Assembly (NCBI GenBank): GCA_902555655.1
Contig: CACDSX010000010.1
Span: 1-35,906 of the forward strand
Origin: an uncultured Pelagibacteraceae bacterium
GTDB taxonomy: Bacteria; Pseudomonadota; Alphaproteobacteria; Pelagibacterales; Pelagibacteraceae
Direction: 5' to 3'
Length of the DNA: 35,906 nucleotides
Part shown: in pieces, positions 25,481-33,929 of the stretch
Position numbering within the stretch: position 1 is the stretch's first letter
How the letters are laid out: the number at the start of each line of letters is the position of its first letter
Position numbers and translations under genes: made by a program
Notes under the pieces: generated by a model
Database searches by the model: none
Seen by the model: only the letters and a program-made list of their open reading frames with translations
What the model was told of the DNA's origin: nothing

Positions 25481-26284
25481 ATGGAACAGCCAAAAAATAA
25501 TTTTAAAATTGTTTCAAATAAAAAAACGAGAATGATTTTACCAAATGCCATTACCTTAATTGGTGTCTGTATAGGTTTAACATCTATAAAGTTTGCTATA
25601 GATGGTAAATTTGTAATAGCTATAATTGCAATATTGTTTGCAGGTTTGATGGATGCACTAGATGGTAGAATAGCTAGATTGATTAAAGGTACATCAAAAA
25701 TGGGTAAAGAGCTCGACTCTCTTGGAGATGTAATTAGCTTTGGAGTAGCTCCTGCACTCATAATGTATTTTTGGAATTTACAATATTTAGATAAGTTAGG
25801 ATGGTTTGTTTGTCTAACTTATGTAGTTTGTGTGGCACTAAGACTTGCAAGATTCAATATTAATTCTGATGAGGAACCATCATGGAAAGATAATTTTTTT
25901 GAAGGAATGCCATCTCCTGCAGGAGGAATAATTGTTTTAATGCCTTTAATTTTTAGCTTTAGTGGATTTGGATCATTTTTTACAAAAATAAATTATGATA
26001 TTGTTGTTCCAGTATTCTTTATTGTAGTTTCAATATTATTAATAAGTACAATTCCGACGTATTCGTTTAAAAAGATAGTTATTCCTAGGTCTTTGACAAA
26101 ATTTTTATTGTTTGGAATAGTTTTATTTTTTGGTGCTTTGCTCGTTTATACCTTTAAAATTTTAGCAGTAACTTGTTTAATTTATATTTGCTTAATTCCA
26201 ATAAGCTATTTTCATTATAAAAAAATTAAAAAAGAAAAAAATATCACTTCAGATAAAGATGAAGAGTTAGAAGATATTCTATAG
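25481..26284 (+). CDS. pssA: CDP-diacylglycerol-serine O-phosphatidyltransferase
   Basis: A 267-residue integral membrane enzyme that makes phosphatidylserine from CDP-diacylglycerol and serine. The full CDP-alcohol phosphatidyltransferase signature is visible, with D58, D61-G62, A65-R66, G75, D79 and D83 in the expected spacing. About seven to eight hydrophobic helices follow, with a charged tail. The neighbouring psd upstream supports phosphatidylserine synthase over other CDP-alcohol transferases. The next gene starts immediately after its stop codon. Confidence 0.93.
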   Translation: MEQPKNNFKIVSNKKTRMILPNAITLIGVCIGLTSIKFAIDGKFVIAIIAILFAGLMDALDGRIARLIKGTSKMGKELDSLGDVISFGVAPALIMYFWNLQYLDKLGWFVCLTYVVCVALRLARFNINSDEEPSWKDNFFEGMPSPAGGIIVLMPLIFSFSGFGSFFTKINYDIVVPVFFIVVSILLISTIPTYSFKKIVIPRSLTKFLLFGIVLFFGALLVYTFKILAVTCLIYICLIPISYFHYKKIKKEKNITSDKDEELEDIL

Positions 26285-27196
26285 ATGAAAAAAAATGTAA
26301 TTGTTTCTTTAGCTGACGCTAATTATTTCCCTTTATTAGATGAACTAATAAACTCAATTAAAAGATTTAAAGAAAGTAGTGGAGTTGCAATCTGTATTTT
26401 GGATGCTGGATTAACTAAAGAACAAAAAGAAAAATTATCAAATAAAGTTGATGAAATTAAATCTGCTGAATGGGACATAGATGTTCCAACTTCAAAAGTT
26501 AAAGGAAAAGAATGGTTAAAAAGCCAAGTATCAAGAGCATTCTTGCCAAAATATTTTCCTGATTATGAGAAGTATCTGTGGATAGATTGTGATGCTTGGG
26601 TAAATGATTGGAATTGTTTAGAACTGTATTTCAAGGCATGTAATAACGGAAAGCTTGGTATTACACAAACCATTGGACCTGGATATAAAATAACCTCAAA
26701 AGTAAATTGGTTAATTGGTAAATTAGCAATTATTAAATCTCAAAATTTTAAACATGCTGTAAAATCAAACATTGGTTACGACAAAGCTAGAAAATTAGCT
26801 TTTGCACCTCACATTAATATTGGAGTATTTTCCCTAGAAAAAAACTCTAAAGGATGGAGCTCTTGGCAAAACAACTTGTCAAAAACTTTAAAGGCTGGAA
26901 ATGTTTTTGGATCTGAAGGACTAGCAATAAATATGTCGGTTTATATCGATGATCTAGAGACAGAGTTTTTACCTTTAAATTGTAATTGGATTACTAGCAA
27001 TTTACTTCCAAAATATAATGAAGAAAAAAAAACTTTTGTTGAACCCTTTTTACCAAACTATAAAATTGGAATAATGCATCTTGCTGCTGGAATTTGGAAA
27101 GATGGAAAAGATATGAGACTAGATAAAAGTGTTGAAATTGAAATCGAGACACTAAAAAATAAAAAGATATTTAAAAGTCTAAGATTTAATAATTAA
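26285..27196 (+). CDS. GT-A fold glycosyltransferase (GT8-like)
   Basis: A 303-residue protein without a signal peptide or membrane helix. It begins VIVSLADANYFPLLDELINS, has the metal-binding D-x-D as DCD (D101, D103) in YLWIDCDAWV, and ends with HLAAGIWKDGK, a pattern of family 8-like nucleotide-sugar transferases. The acceptor and sugar are unknown. It lies between phospholipid genes and rlmE with zero gaps, so co-expression with them is likely, but a functional link is only a guess; glycolipid head-group synthesis is one possibility. Confidence 0.72.
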   Translation: MKKNVIVSLADANYFPLLDELINSIKRFKESSGVAICILDAGLTKEQKEKLSNKVDEIKSAEWDIDVPTSKVKGKEWLKSQVSRAFLPKYFPDYEKYLWIDCDAWVNDWNCLELYFKACNNGKLGITQTIGPGYKITSKVNWLIGKLAIIKSQNFKHAVKSNIGYDKARKLAFAPHINIGVFSLEKNSKGWSSWQNNLSKTLKAGNVFGSEGLAINMSVYIDDLETEFLPLNCNWITSNLLPKYNEEKKTFVEPFLPNYKIGIMHLAAGIWKDGKDMRLDKSVEIEIETLKNKKIFKSLRFNN

Positions 27197-27808
27197 TTGA
27201 AAAAAAATAAAATTTCAAAAAATTGGGTTAATAAACAAAGAAGAGATATATATGTTCGTCAATCTAAAGTTGATGGTTATAGGGCTAGATCTGCTTATAA
27301 ATTAATTGAAATTGATGAGAAGTTTAAGATTTTTAAGGGCGGCATGTGTGTGATCGATATTGGTGCTGCTCCAGGTAGCTGGACTCAATATGCTTCTAAA
27401 GTTGTCAAAAATGGAAAAATTATCTCAATAGATTTAAAAGAAATGGAAAAAATTAAAAACAATATTCAAATTAAAGGTGATTTTACAACCCCTTTAATTC
27501 AAGATCAGATTAAAAGTTATCTTGATAAAGGGTCAGATGTTGTAATGTCAGATATGGCCGTAAATACTACAGGTATTAAAAATATAGACTCAATTCAAAC
27601 AGGTGAACTTTGTAAGGAAGCAATGATATTTGCAAAAGATATAATTTTATATAAAGGTTTTTTTATTTCAAAAATATTTATGGGAGGTTCATTTAATGAA
27701 ATTGTCGCACTAGGAAAAAAACTTTTTAAAGAAGTTAAGGTTTTTAAACCTAAATCTAGTCGAAAAGACTCTAAAGAAAGTTTTATTATTTGTAAAAATC
27801 TTAGATAG
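27197..27808 (+). CDS. rlmE: 23S rRNA U2552 2'-O-methyltransferase (RlmE/FtsJ)
   Basis: A 203-residue methyltransferase that modifies the ribosomal A loop late in 50S assembly. The SAM motif is VIDIGAAPGSWTQYA (residues 52-66), and the catalytic K-D-K-E set is visible as K35 (RSAYKLIEID), D119 (SDMAVNTTG), K159 (FISKIFMGG) and E194 (SKESFIICK). YVRQSKVDGYRARSAYKL is a family hallmark. The start is TTG directly after the previous stop; the basic N-terminus KKNKISKNWVNKQ fits the family, so the rare start is credible. Length matches E. coli RlmE. Confidence 0.95.
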   Translation: MKKNKISKNWVNKQRRDIYVRQSKVDGYRARSAYKLIEIDEKFKIFKGGMCVIDIGAAPGSWTQYASKVVKNGKIISIDLKEMEKIKNNIQIKGDFTTPLIQDQIKSYLDKGSDVVMSDMAVNTTGIKNIDSIQTGELCKEAMIFAKDIILYKGFFISKIFMGGSFNEIVALGKKLFKEVKVFKPKSSRKDSKESFIICKNLR

Positions 27809-27839
27809 CCTCTTTAAATTTAAAAGGAATCATATATAA

Positions 27840-28922
27840 ATGATTATGGTTCCTATAAAAGAAGCACTCACCTTTGACGATGTAACTCTAGCACCAAAAT
27901 ATTCTGAAATTCTGCCATCAGATGTTGATACTAGTATAAAATTGACTGAAACTTTAAAACTGAAAATTCCTCTTTTGTCATCGGCTATGGACACAGTTAC
28001 TGAGAGTAAAATGGCAATTGCTATAGCAAAATCAGGTGGACTTGGAATAATTCATAGAAATCTTGATGTAAAAAAACAAATTTTAGAAATCAAAAAAGTC
28101 AAAAAACAAAAATTATTAGTTGGTGCAGCAGTTGGTGCTGGACCTAATGAATTTAAAAGGGCAGAGGCAATTTTAAAAGAAAATATTGATATGATTGTTG
28201 TTGATACTGCACATGGCCATACAAAAAAAGTTTCAGAAATAATTAAGTTTATAAAAAAAAACAAAAATAAAAAAACTGCATTATGTGCTGGAAATATTGC
28301 AACACCTGAAGCAGCTAAATTTTTACTTAAATTGGGTGTAGATATAATTAAAGTTGGAATTGGACCTGGATCGATCTGTACCACAAGATTGGTTGCTGGA
28401 ATTGGTGTGCCACAACTCAGTGCAATTTTAAGTGTTAGAAATAGAATTAAAAATAAAAATGTAAAGATCATTTCTGACGGTGGCATTAAATATTCTGGTG
28501 ATCTTGCAAAAGCTTTCGCTGCCGGTGCTGATGCAGTAATGATAGGATCTTTATTTGCAGGAACAGACGAAACACCAGGTAAATTAATAAAAAGAAATGG
28601 TAAATTTTTCAAAAGCTTTAGAGGCATGGGTTCAGTTGGCGCTATGAATAAAGGTTCAGCAGATAGATACTTTCAATCAAAACAAAAAGATATGTCAAAA
28701 TATGTTCCAGAGGGAGTAGAAGGTTTTGCTAAATATAAAGGCAAAGTTAGCAATATAATTTATAAGTTAATCGGTGGTCTAAGATCGTCAATGGGTTATC
28801 TTGGATCTAAGCAAATTAAATATCTTAGAGATAAACCACAATTTGTAAAAATTACAAAGGCTGGTTTTTATGAAAGTATGGTTCATAATGTTGATATAGT
28901 TAAAAATGATAATAAATACTAA
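27840..28922 (+). CDS. guaB: IMP dehydrogenase lacking CBS domains
   Basis: A 360-residue enzyme that oxidises IMP to XMP, the committed step to GMP. The catalytic barrel is complete: LTFDDVTLAPKYS, LSSAMDTVTE, the catalytic Cys loop GPGSICTTR (C180), ISDGGIKYSGD, FRGMGSVGAM and the flap region VPEGVEG. Typical bacterial enzymes are about 480-490 residues because two CBS domains are inserted after the third strand or helix. Here HRNLDVKKQILEIKKVKKQ runs straight into KLLVGAAVGA (about residues 72-100), so the CBS pair is absent. This should remove nucleotide feedback through those domains. An ATG two codons later is an alternative start. The TPR gene starts in its stop codon (TAATG). Confidence 0.94.
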   Translation: MIMVPIKEALTFDDVTLAPKYSEILPSDVDTSIKLTETLKLKIPLLSSAMDTVTESKMAIAIAKSGGLGIIHRNLDVKKQILEIKKVKKQKLLVGAAVGAGPNEFKRAEAILKENIDMIVVDTAHGHTKKVSEIIKFIKKNKNKKTALCAGNIATPEAAKFLLKLGVDIIKVGIGPGSICTTRLVAGIGVPQLSAILSVRNRIKNKNVKIISDGGIKYSGDLAKAFAAGADAVMIGSLFAGTDETPGKLIKRNGKFFKSFRGMGSVGAMNKGSADRYFQSKQKDMSKYVPEGVEGFAKYKGKVSNIIYKLIGGLRSSMGYLGSKQIKYLRDKPQFVKITKAGFYESMVHNVDIVKNDNKY

Positions 28923-29362
28923 TGAATAAAATATTTAAACTTTCATTATTTTTTTATTTAATTATTAATTTATTTAATACTTTAAATAGTAATGAAAAAT
29001 TTTTTAATACAGGACTAAAATTTTTTGAAGAAAAAAAATATGATGATGCAAAATTTATGTTTGAAAGAAGTATTGTGTTTAATCCAAAGAATTCAAATTC
29101 ATATCTATATTTAGCAAAAATCTACAATATTAAAGAAGATCAAAAAAAAGAAGAAAAAAATTTAGAAGCGACATTGCTAATTGAACCTGATAATGAAGAG
29201 GCAATTTTAATGTCGATGAAAATTGCTTTAGAAAAGTCCAATTATAAAAAAGTAAAAGACTTATCAAAAACTTTCAAACAAGTTTGTAAAAAACTATGTG
29301 ATGAAAATAAAGATATTTTAGAGACTCTTGCGAATATAGAACCTAAAAACAATGAGTCTTGA
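28922..29362 (+). CDS. Exported TPR-repeat protein between guaB and guaA
   Basis: A 146-residue protein with a hydrophobic leader (residues 1-23) and at least two tetratricopeptide repeats, seen in [20 protein letters not shown] and [20 protein letters not shown]. Its ATG shares one base with the guaB stop, and its end overlaps guaA by 11 bases, so it is locked into the purine operon. TPR proteins are scaffolds; no partner can be named. The leader could be a signal peptide or an anchor, which would put it outside the compartment where GuaB and GuaA act. Confidence 0.75.
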   Translation: MNKIFKLSLFFYLIINLFNTLNSNEKFFNTGLKFFEEKKYDDAKFMFERSIVFNPKNSNSYLYLAKIYNIKEDQKKEEKNLEATLLIEPDNEEAILMSMKIALEKSNYKKVKDLSKTFKQVCKKLCDENKDILETLANIEPKNNES

Positions 29363-30914
29363 TAAAAATTTAAATAAAATCTTGATTATAGATTTTGGCT
29401 CTCAATTCACTCAATTAATAGCAAGAAGAATTAGAGAACTTGGTGTATTTTCTGAAATAATAAGTCATAAAAAAATTAAAAACAGAGACATTAATAATTC
29501 TATTAAAGGAATTATTTTATCCGGAGGTCCTTTAAATGTTTATGAAATCAGCAAATATTCGTTTGATAAAAGAATAATAGAAAATGGTATACCTATCTTA
29601 GGTATTTGCTTCGGTCACCAAATCCTTTCAAAGTTAAATGGTGGCAAAGTAAAACAATCAAAACATAGAGAGTTTGGTTTAGCAAACATAAATAAAAAAA
29701 AAGAAAGTCTTATTACTAAAAATTTTTTTAATAAAAAAAGGGTGAGTAAAGTATGGATGAGTCACGCTGATCAAGTCTCTAAATTACCAAAAAATTTTAA
29801 CGTAATTGCTTCTAGTCGTAACTCAAAGTATGCCATTATTGAAAATAAGACGAAAAGATTTTATGGAGTTCAATTTCATCCTGAAGTTACTCATACCGAA
29901 AATGGAAAAAAACTTATTAGTAATTTTATTTTTTTAATATGTGGAATAAAAAAAAATTGGTCCTCTAAGGATCAAAAGATACAATTAATTGAGAGTGTCA
30001 GAAATCAAGTAGGAACAAATAAAGTTATTTGCGCTCTTTCTGGCGGAGTCGATAGTAGTGTGGTTGCGCAGTTATTGAATAAAGCTATTGGTAAAAAACT
30101 TTATTGCGTGTTTGTTAACACAGGTCTTCTTAGAAAAAATGAAGAAAAACAGGTTCTAGAAACATTTAAAAAGAAATTAAAAATAAATTTAATATATGTA
30201 AATGCTGAAAAAGAATTTTTAAAAAAGCTTACTAATATTTCTGATCCAGAAAAAAAGAGAAAAATAATAGGAAATTTGTTTATTAAAATTTTTGAACGTT
30301 ATGCAAAAAAAATTAAAGATGTAAAGTTTTTGGCACAAGGAACTCTTTATCCTGATCTTATAGAGAGTAAATCAGTCACTGGTAGTCAAACCTCAAAAAT
30401 TAAATCCCATCATAATGTCGGTGGATTACCAAAAAAAATGAAGCTAAAGCTTGTTGAACCATTAAAATTTTTATTTAAAGATGAGGTTAGAAAATTGGGC
30501 CTAGAGCTAAATTTAAGTAGAGATATCATTTCTCGACATCCATTTCCTGGTCCAGGTTTAGCTATTAGAATGCCAGGAGTTATTACGCAGAAAAAGATTA
30601 ATATTTTGAAAGAAGCAGATTATTACTTTATTCAAGCCTTAAAAGATCATGGACTTTATAATAAAATTTGGCAAGCTTACGCTGCATTGCTGCCTGTTAA
30701 GACAGTAGGTGTAATGGGTGATAACAGAACTTATGAATATTTGTGTTTGTTAAGAGCAATTACATCTGAGGATGGAATGACAGCAGATTTTTATGAATTT
30801 AAAAAGCCTTTTATCCAAATGATTTCCAATAAAATTGTAAATAGTATTAGAGGAATAAATAGAGTAGTTTATGATATAACATCGAAACCACCGAGCACTA
30901 TTGAACTAGAGTAG
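29352..30914 (+). CDS. guaA: GMP synthase (glutamine-hydrolysing)
   Basis: A 520-residue enzyme that aminates XMP to GMP. The N-terminal glutamine amidotransferase domain has the nucleophile C86 in GICFGHQIL and the His/Glu pair in [10 protein letters not shown]. The ATP pyrophosphatase domain carries the PP-loop [10 protein letters not shown] at about residues 228-237, and the C-terminal dimerisation domain has [12 protein letters not shown] and ends PSTIELE, the typical terminus. It is translationally linked to the TPR gene. Function and limits are secure. Confidence 0.98.
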   Translation: MSLDKNLNKILIIDFGSQFTQLIARRIRELGVFSEIISHKKIKNRDINNSIKGIILSGGPLNVYEISKYSFDKRIIENGIPILGICFGHQILSKLNGGKVKQSKHREFGLANINKKKESLITKNFFNKKRVSKVWMSHADQVSKLPKNFNVIASSRNSKYAIIENKTKRFYGVQFHPEVTHTENGKKLISNFIFLICGIKKNWSSKDQKIQLIESVRNQVGTNKVICALSGGVDSSVVAQLLNKAIGKKLYCVFVNTGLLRKNEEKQVLETFKKKLKINLIYVNAEKEFLKKLTNISDPEKKRKIIGNLFIKIFERYAKKIKDVKFLAQGTLYPDLIESKSVTGSQTSKIKSHHNVGGLPKKMKLKLVEPLKFLFKDEVRKLGLELNLSRDIISRHPFPGPGLAIRMPGVITQKKINILKEADYYFIQALKDHGLYNKIWQAYAALLPVKTVGVMGDNRTYEYLCLLRAITSEDGMTADFYEFKKPFIQMISNKIVNSIRGINRVVYDITSKPPSTIELE

Positions 30915-30923
30915 TTAAAAGTA

Positions 30924-31700
30924 ATGAATAGCAAAATCAAAAAAATTCTGAGGAAAAAAAAAAAATCTAAGATAATCTGTTTAACATCATATTCTAAGAA
31001 TATTGCCGAGGAAGCTGACAAATATGCAGATATAATATTAGTTGGTGATTCCTTAGGGTCAGTTTTATACAACTACAATACTACAAAAAAAGTTACACTA
31101 ACTAATATGATTGACCACTCAAAGAGTGTTAGACTTGGAGTTAAAAAAAGTTTGATGGTAGTAGATATGCCACACAATTCTTATAAAACAAAAAGTTTAG
31201 CTTTAAAAAATGCTAAAAAAATAATTAAAGAAACTAAATGTGATGCAGTAAAATTAGAGGGTGGGAAAAAAATTATAAAACAAATAAAATTTTTAATAAA
31301 AAATAAAATCCCTGTAATGGGTCACTTAGGTCTTTTACCTCAAACTAATAAAGGAAAATTTAAGTCCAAAGGTGGAAGTACAAAAGAAAAAAAACAACTC
31401 ATAAATGAATCTTTATTACTTCAAGATTGTGGAGTATTTTCAATTGTTTTAGAATGTGTAAAAACTTCTCTTGCTAAACAAATTACAGAAAACTTAAAGA
31501 TACCTACTATTGGGATAGGATCATCAGCTTATTGCGATGGACAAGTTCTTGTAACAGATGACTTAATTGGATTAAACAATACAAAGATAAAATTTGTCAA
31601 GAAATTTATCAATATTAAAAAATACGTAAATTTAGGATTTAAAAAATTTTCATCAGAAGTTAAATCAAAAAAATATCCTTTGAAAAAACACTCTTATTAA
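30924..31700 (+). CDS. panB: 3-methyl-2-oxobutanoate hydroxymethyltransferase
   Basis: A 258-residue enzyme of pantothenate synthesis, making ketopantoate from 2-oxoisovalerate and methylene-tetrahydrofolate. Metal ligands and catalytic residues align with known PanB: D42 in LVGDSLGS, D81 in VVDMPHNS, K110 and E112 in VKLEGG, H134 in GHLGLLPQ, and E177 in VLECV. The position after QVLV reads TDD, where others have a variable residue plus D. No panC or panE lies nearby, so the rest of the pathway must be elsewhere or missing. It starts 9 bases after guaA and overlaps the convergent TerC gene by 4 bases. Confidence 0.9.
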   Translation: MNSKIKKILRKKKKSKIICLTSYSKNIAEEADKYADIILVGDSLGSVLYNYNTTKKVTLTNMIDHSKSVRLGVKKSLMVVDMPHNSYKTKSLALKNAKKIIKETKCDAVKLEGGKKIIKQIKFLIKNKIPVMGHLGLLPQTNKGKFKSKGGSTKEKKQLINESLLLQDCGVFSIVLECVKTSLAKQITENLKIPTIGIGSSAYCDGQVLVTDDLIGLNNTKIKFVKKFINIKKYVNLGFKKFSSEVKSKKYPLKKHSY

Positions 31701-32308
31701 AAATATTTTTTAAACTGTTCGTTTATTGAAAGAATATCTAAATCTGCAAGTCCACCAATTACTAATTGAATTGCAACTATCAAAATAAAACCTAGGCCAA
31801 TATAAACAATCCATAAATGTTTTTGAATATAGTTGGCAAGATATGTTGCTAAAGCTCCTGTTAGGATAACAGAAAGCACAAGTCCAAAGATCATAAAACC
31901 AAAATTACCTTTAGCAGCACCAACTACTCCAATCACATTATCAAAACTAATCATAATATCTGCAAATAAAACTTTTAAAACACTTTGTATAAAAGAAGGT
32001 TCTTTAGACTTTTTGGTTGGTGATTTTGTCTTTTTAATTTCAAAGAGGTCTTTTCTTAAATCATTTACAATCCAAATTAAAAGTAAACCACCTAATATTT
32101 TTATAAAGTAGAATTTAAATAAATAAGTAGCAAAAAGTGCAAATATAATCTTGAAAATTAAAGCACCAGCGACGCCCCAATAGATTATTTGTTTTTTATT
32201 TTTTGGAATAAAATTTGCCGAAATGACACCAATGATTATCGCATTATCTGCTGTTAAGATAATTGTAATGAAAATAATTTGAGCTAATATGAGTAATTCT
32301 TCTAACAA
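31697..32308 (-). CDS. TerC family integral membrane protein
   Basis: A 203-residue membrane protein with about seven helices and a charged cytoplasmic loop of about 25 residues (83-107). The two conserved acidic helix motifs of the TerC/LysE superfamily are present: TADNAIII (D21) in helix 1 and ADIMISFDNVIGV (D117, D123) in helix 4. Short TerC proteins (YjbE or MntY/MeeF-like) are linked to metal ion export, especially manganese, and tellurium resistance. Ion specificity cannot be read here. It is divergent from the TRAP transporter genes across a 113-base region. Confidence 0.85.
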   Translation of the reverse strand: MLEELLILAQIIFITIILTADNAIIIGVISANFIPKNKKQIIYWGVAGALIFKIIFALFATYLFKFYFIKILGGLLLIWIVNDLRKDLFEIKKTKSPTKKSKEPSFIQSVLKVLFADIMISFDNVIGVVGAAKGNFGFMIFGLVLSVILTGALATYLANYIQKHLWIVYIGLGFILIVAIQLVIGGLADLDILSINEQFKKYF

Positions 32309-32421
32309 AGCTTGTCCATATTATTAGATAATACTCATAATTCAATTAAAAGTAGTAATATTTTTTTATTGATAAATTTTTCGATACACTATGAAATACC
32401 TTAAATAGAAATGGAGGAATG

Positions 32422-33393
32422 ATGAAATTTATTAAATATTTTTTAAGTACTTTAATTTCGTTGATTTTAGCTACCAATGTGGCAATTGCAGAAAAGTGGG
32501 ACATGGCTCTAGCTTATGGAGCTGGTAATTTTCACTCTGCCAACGCAACAGAATTTGCAAAAAATGTAACGGAAAAAAGTGGAGGAAAATTAACAATTGT
32601 AGCTCATCCTGGAGGATCTCTTTTTAAAGGAGGAGAAATTTTTAGAGCTGTTCGAACTGGCCAAGCTCAAATAGGTGAAAGATTTATGTCAGCACTTGGA
32701 AAAGAGGATCCGTTATTGGAAATTGACTCTCAACCATTTTTAGCGACATCATACAGCGATGCTTTAAGTTTATATAAAGCTTCTAAAGATGAAATTGTTA
32801 AAAGTTTAGACTCTAAAGGTCTTGTATTTTTATACGCAGTTCCGTGGCCTGCTCAAGGTTTATACAGTAAAAAAGAAATTAATTCTGTAGCAGATCTTAA
32901 AGGCTTAAAGTTTAGAGCTTACAACTCAGCTACAATTAGAATTGCTGAATTGACTGGTATGGCACCAACAAAAATTGAGGCTGCTGAAATTAGTCAGGCT
33001 TTCTCGACTGGTGCAGTTGAAAGTATGATTACATCACCAACAACTGGAAAAAACTCTAAGATTTGGGAGAATGGAGTTAAATATTTTTATGATATTGCAG
33101 CTTGGTTTCCAAAGAACATGGTTATAGTTAATAAAGATTCTTGGAATAAGTTAGATAAAGCTACTCAGGACTTAGTTATGAAACAGGCAGCTTTAGCTGA
33201 GAGAAAAGGCTGGCAATTATCTAAACAAGGAAATGTTTCTGATAAAAAAGCTTTAGCAAATGCTGGAATGGTAGTTGGTAAAGTTAACTCATCTCTACAA
33301 TCTCATTTTGAAAAAGTTGGAGCAACAATGGCTAAGGAATGGTCTCAAAAAGCGGGATCAAGAGGAGCTGCTGTTTTATCAGCATATAAATAA
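32422..33393 (+). CDS. dctP: TRAP transporter solute-binding protein
   Basis: A 323-residue periplasmic protein with a signal peptide cut near AIA-E (about residue 23). It binds the substrate and delivers it to the DctQM permease. The conserved Arg that grips carboxylates lies in DLKGLKFRAYN, and TKIEAAEISQAFSTGAVES follows as in other DctP proteins. The ligand cannot be read from sequence. Two ATG codons stand in tandem at 32419 and 32422; GGAGGA at 32413-32418 gives better spacing to the second. It is followed by a strong hairpin before dctQ, which fits the need for more binding protein than permease. Confidence 0.93.
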   Translation: MKFIKYFLSTLISLILATNVAIAEKWDMALAYGAGNFHSANATEFAKNVTEKSGGKLTIVAHPGGSLFKGGEIFRAVRTGQAQIGERFMSALGKEDPLLEIDSQPFLATSYSDALSLYKASKDEIVKSLDSKGLVFLYAVPWPAQGLYSKKEINSVADLKGLKFRAYNSATIRIAELTGMAPTKIEAAEISQAFSTGAVESMITSPTTGKNSKIWENGVKYFYDIAAWFPKNMVIVNKDSWNKLDKATQDLVMKQAALAERKGWQLSKQGNVSDKKALANAGMVVGKVNSSLQSHFEKVGATMAKEWSQKAGSRGAAVLSAYK

Positions 33394-33407
33394 TTAAAAT
33401 TTCTAAA

Positions 33408-33440
33408 TTAAGGCCACTTAATAATTCTAAGTGGCCTTAA
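33408..33440 (+). promoter_or_regulatory. Intergenic hairpin between dctP and dctQ
   Basis: A perfect 13-base stem (33408-33420 with 33428-33440) with a 7-base loop ATAATTC, not followed by a T tract. It begins 14 bases after the dctP stop and ends 6 bases before the dctQ ATG. Such structures usually protect the upstream message from 3' decay and reduce downstream expression; here it would also cover the dctQ ribosome-binding position. Confidence 0.85.
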
Positions 33441-33446
33441 ATCGTT

Positions 33447-33929
33447 ATGCTTAAATCTTTAGATAAGAATTTAAATAAATTATATAAATTTTCAGGATAT
33501 ATCGCTGCAATTTTTTTAATTCTTGTGGCTGTCTTTATTCTTATTGGTATTTCTTCAAGAATATTTGGTTTTTATATTCGAGGTTTAGCAGAATATTCTG
33601 GTTATTGTATGGCTTCTGCATCATTCTTTGCTTTAGCATATACTTTTGTTGAAGGTGGACATATTAGAATAACTTTATTTTTAGAAAAATTATCTGGAAC
33701 AAAAAAAAAATTTATTGAAATATGGTGTTTAAGTTTAGCTAGTTTTTTTTCTGGATTCTTATCATTTTACTTTATTAAGATGTTAATAATATCTTATAAA
33801 TTCCAAGAAAGAAGTGAAGGAGCAGATGAAATTTTGATATGGATACCGCAAACTAGTTTAGCTATTGGATCTACAATTTTCTTTATAAGCGTTTTGCATC
33901 AATTTGTCTTATCAATAAATAAGAATTAA
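33447..33929 (+). CDS. dctQ: TRAP transporter small permease subunit
   Basis: A 160-residue membrane protein with four helices, the standard DctQ layout. RGLAEYSGYCMASASFFALA and EGGHIRITLFLEKL are family-typical blocks in helices 2-3. It forms the permease with DctM, which starts directly after its stop codon. No Shine-Dalgarno sequence is visible because a hairpin occupies that place, so its translation may depend on hairpin opening. Confidence 0.93.
   Translation: MLKSLDKNLNKLYKFSGYIAAIFLILVAVFILIGISSRIFGFYIRGLAEYSGYCMASASFFALAYTFVEGGHIRITLFLEKLSGTKKKFIEIWCLSLASFFSGFLSFYFIKMLIISYKFQERSEGADEILIWIPQTSLAIGSTIFFISVLHQFVLSINKN

Noticed and set aside
28052-28627. Long minus-strand frame (191 codons) opposite guaB
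   Set aside because: Antisense to the conserved IMP dehydrogenase barrel; hydrophobic composition follows from reading Lys and Asp/Gly codons backwards. No start signal or family resemblance.
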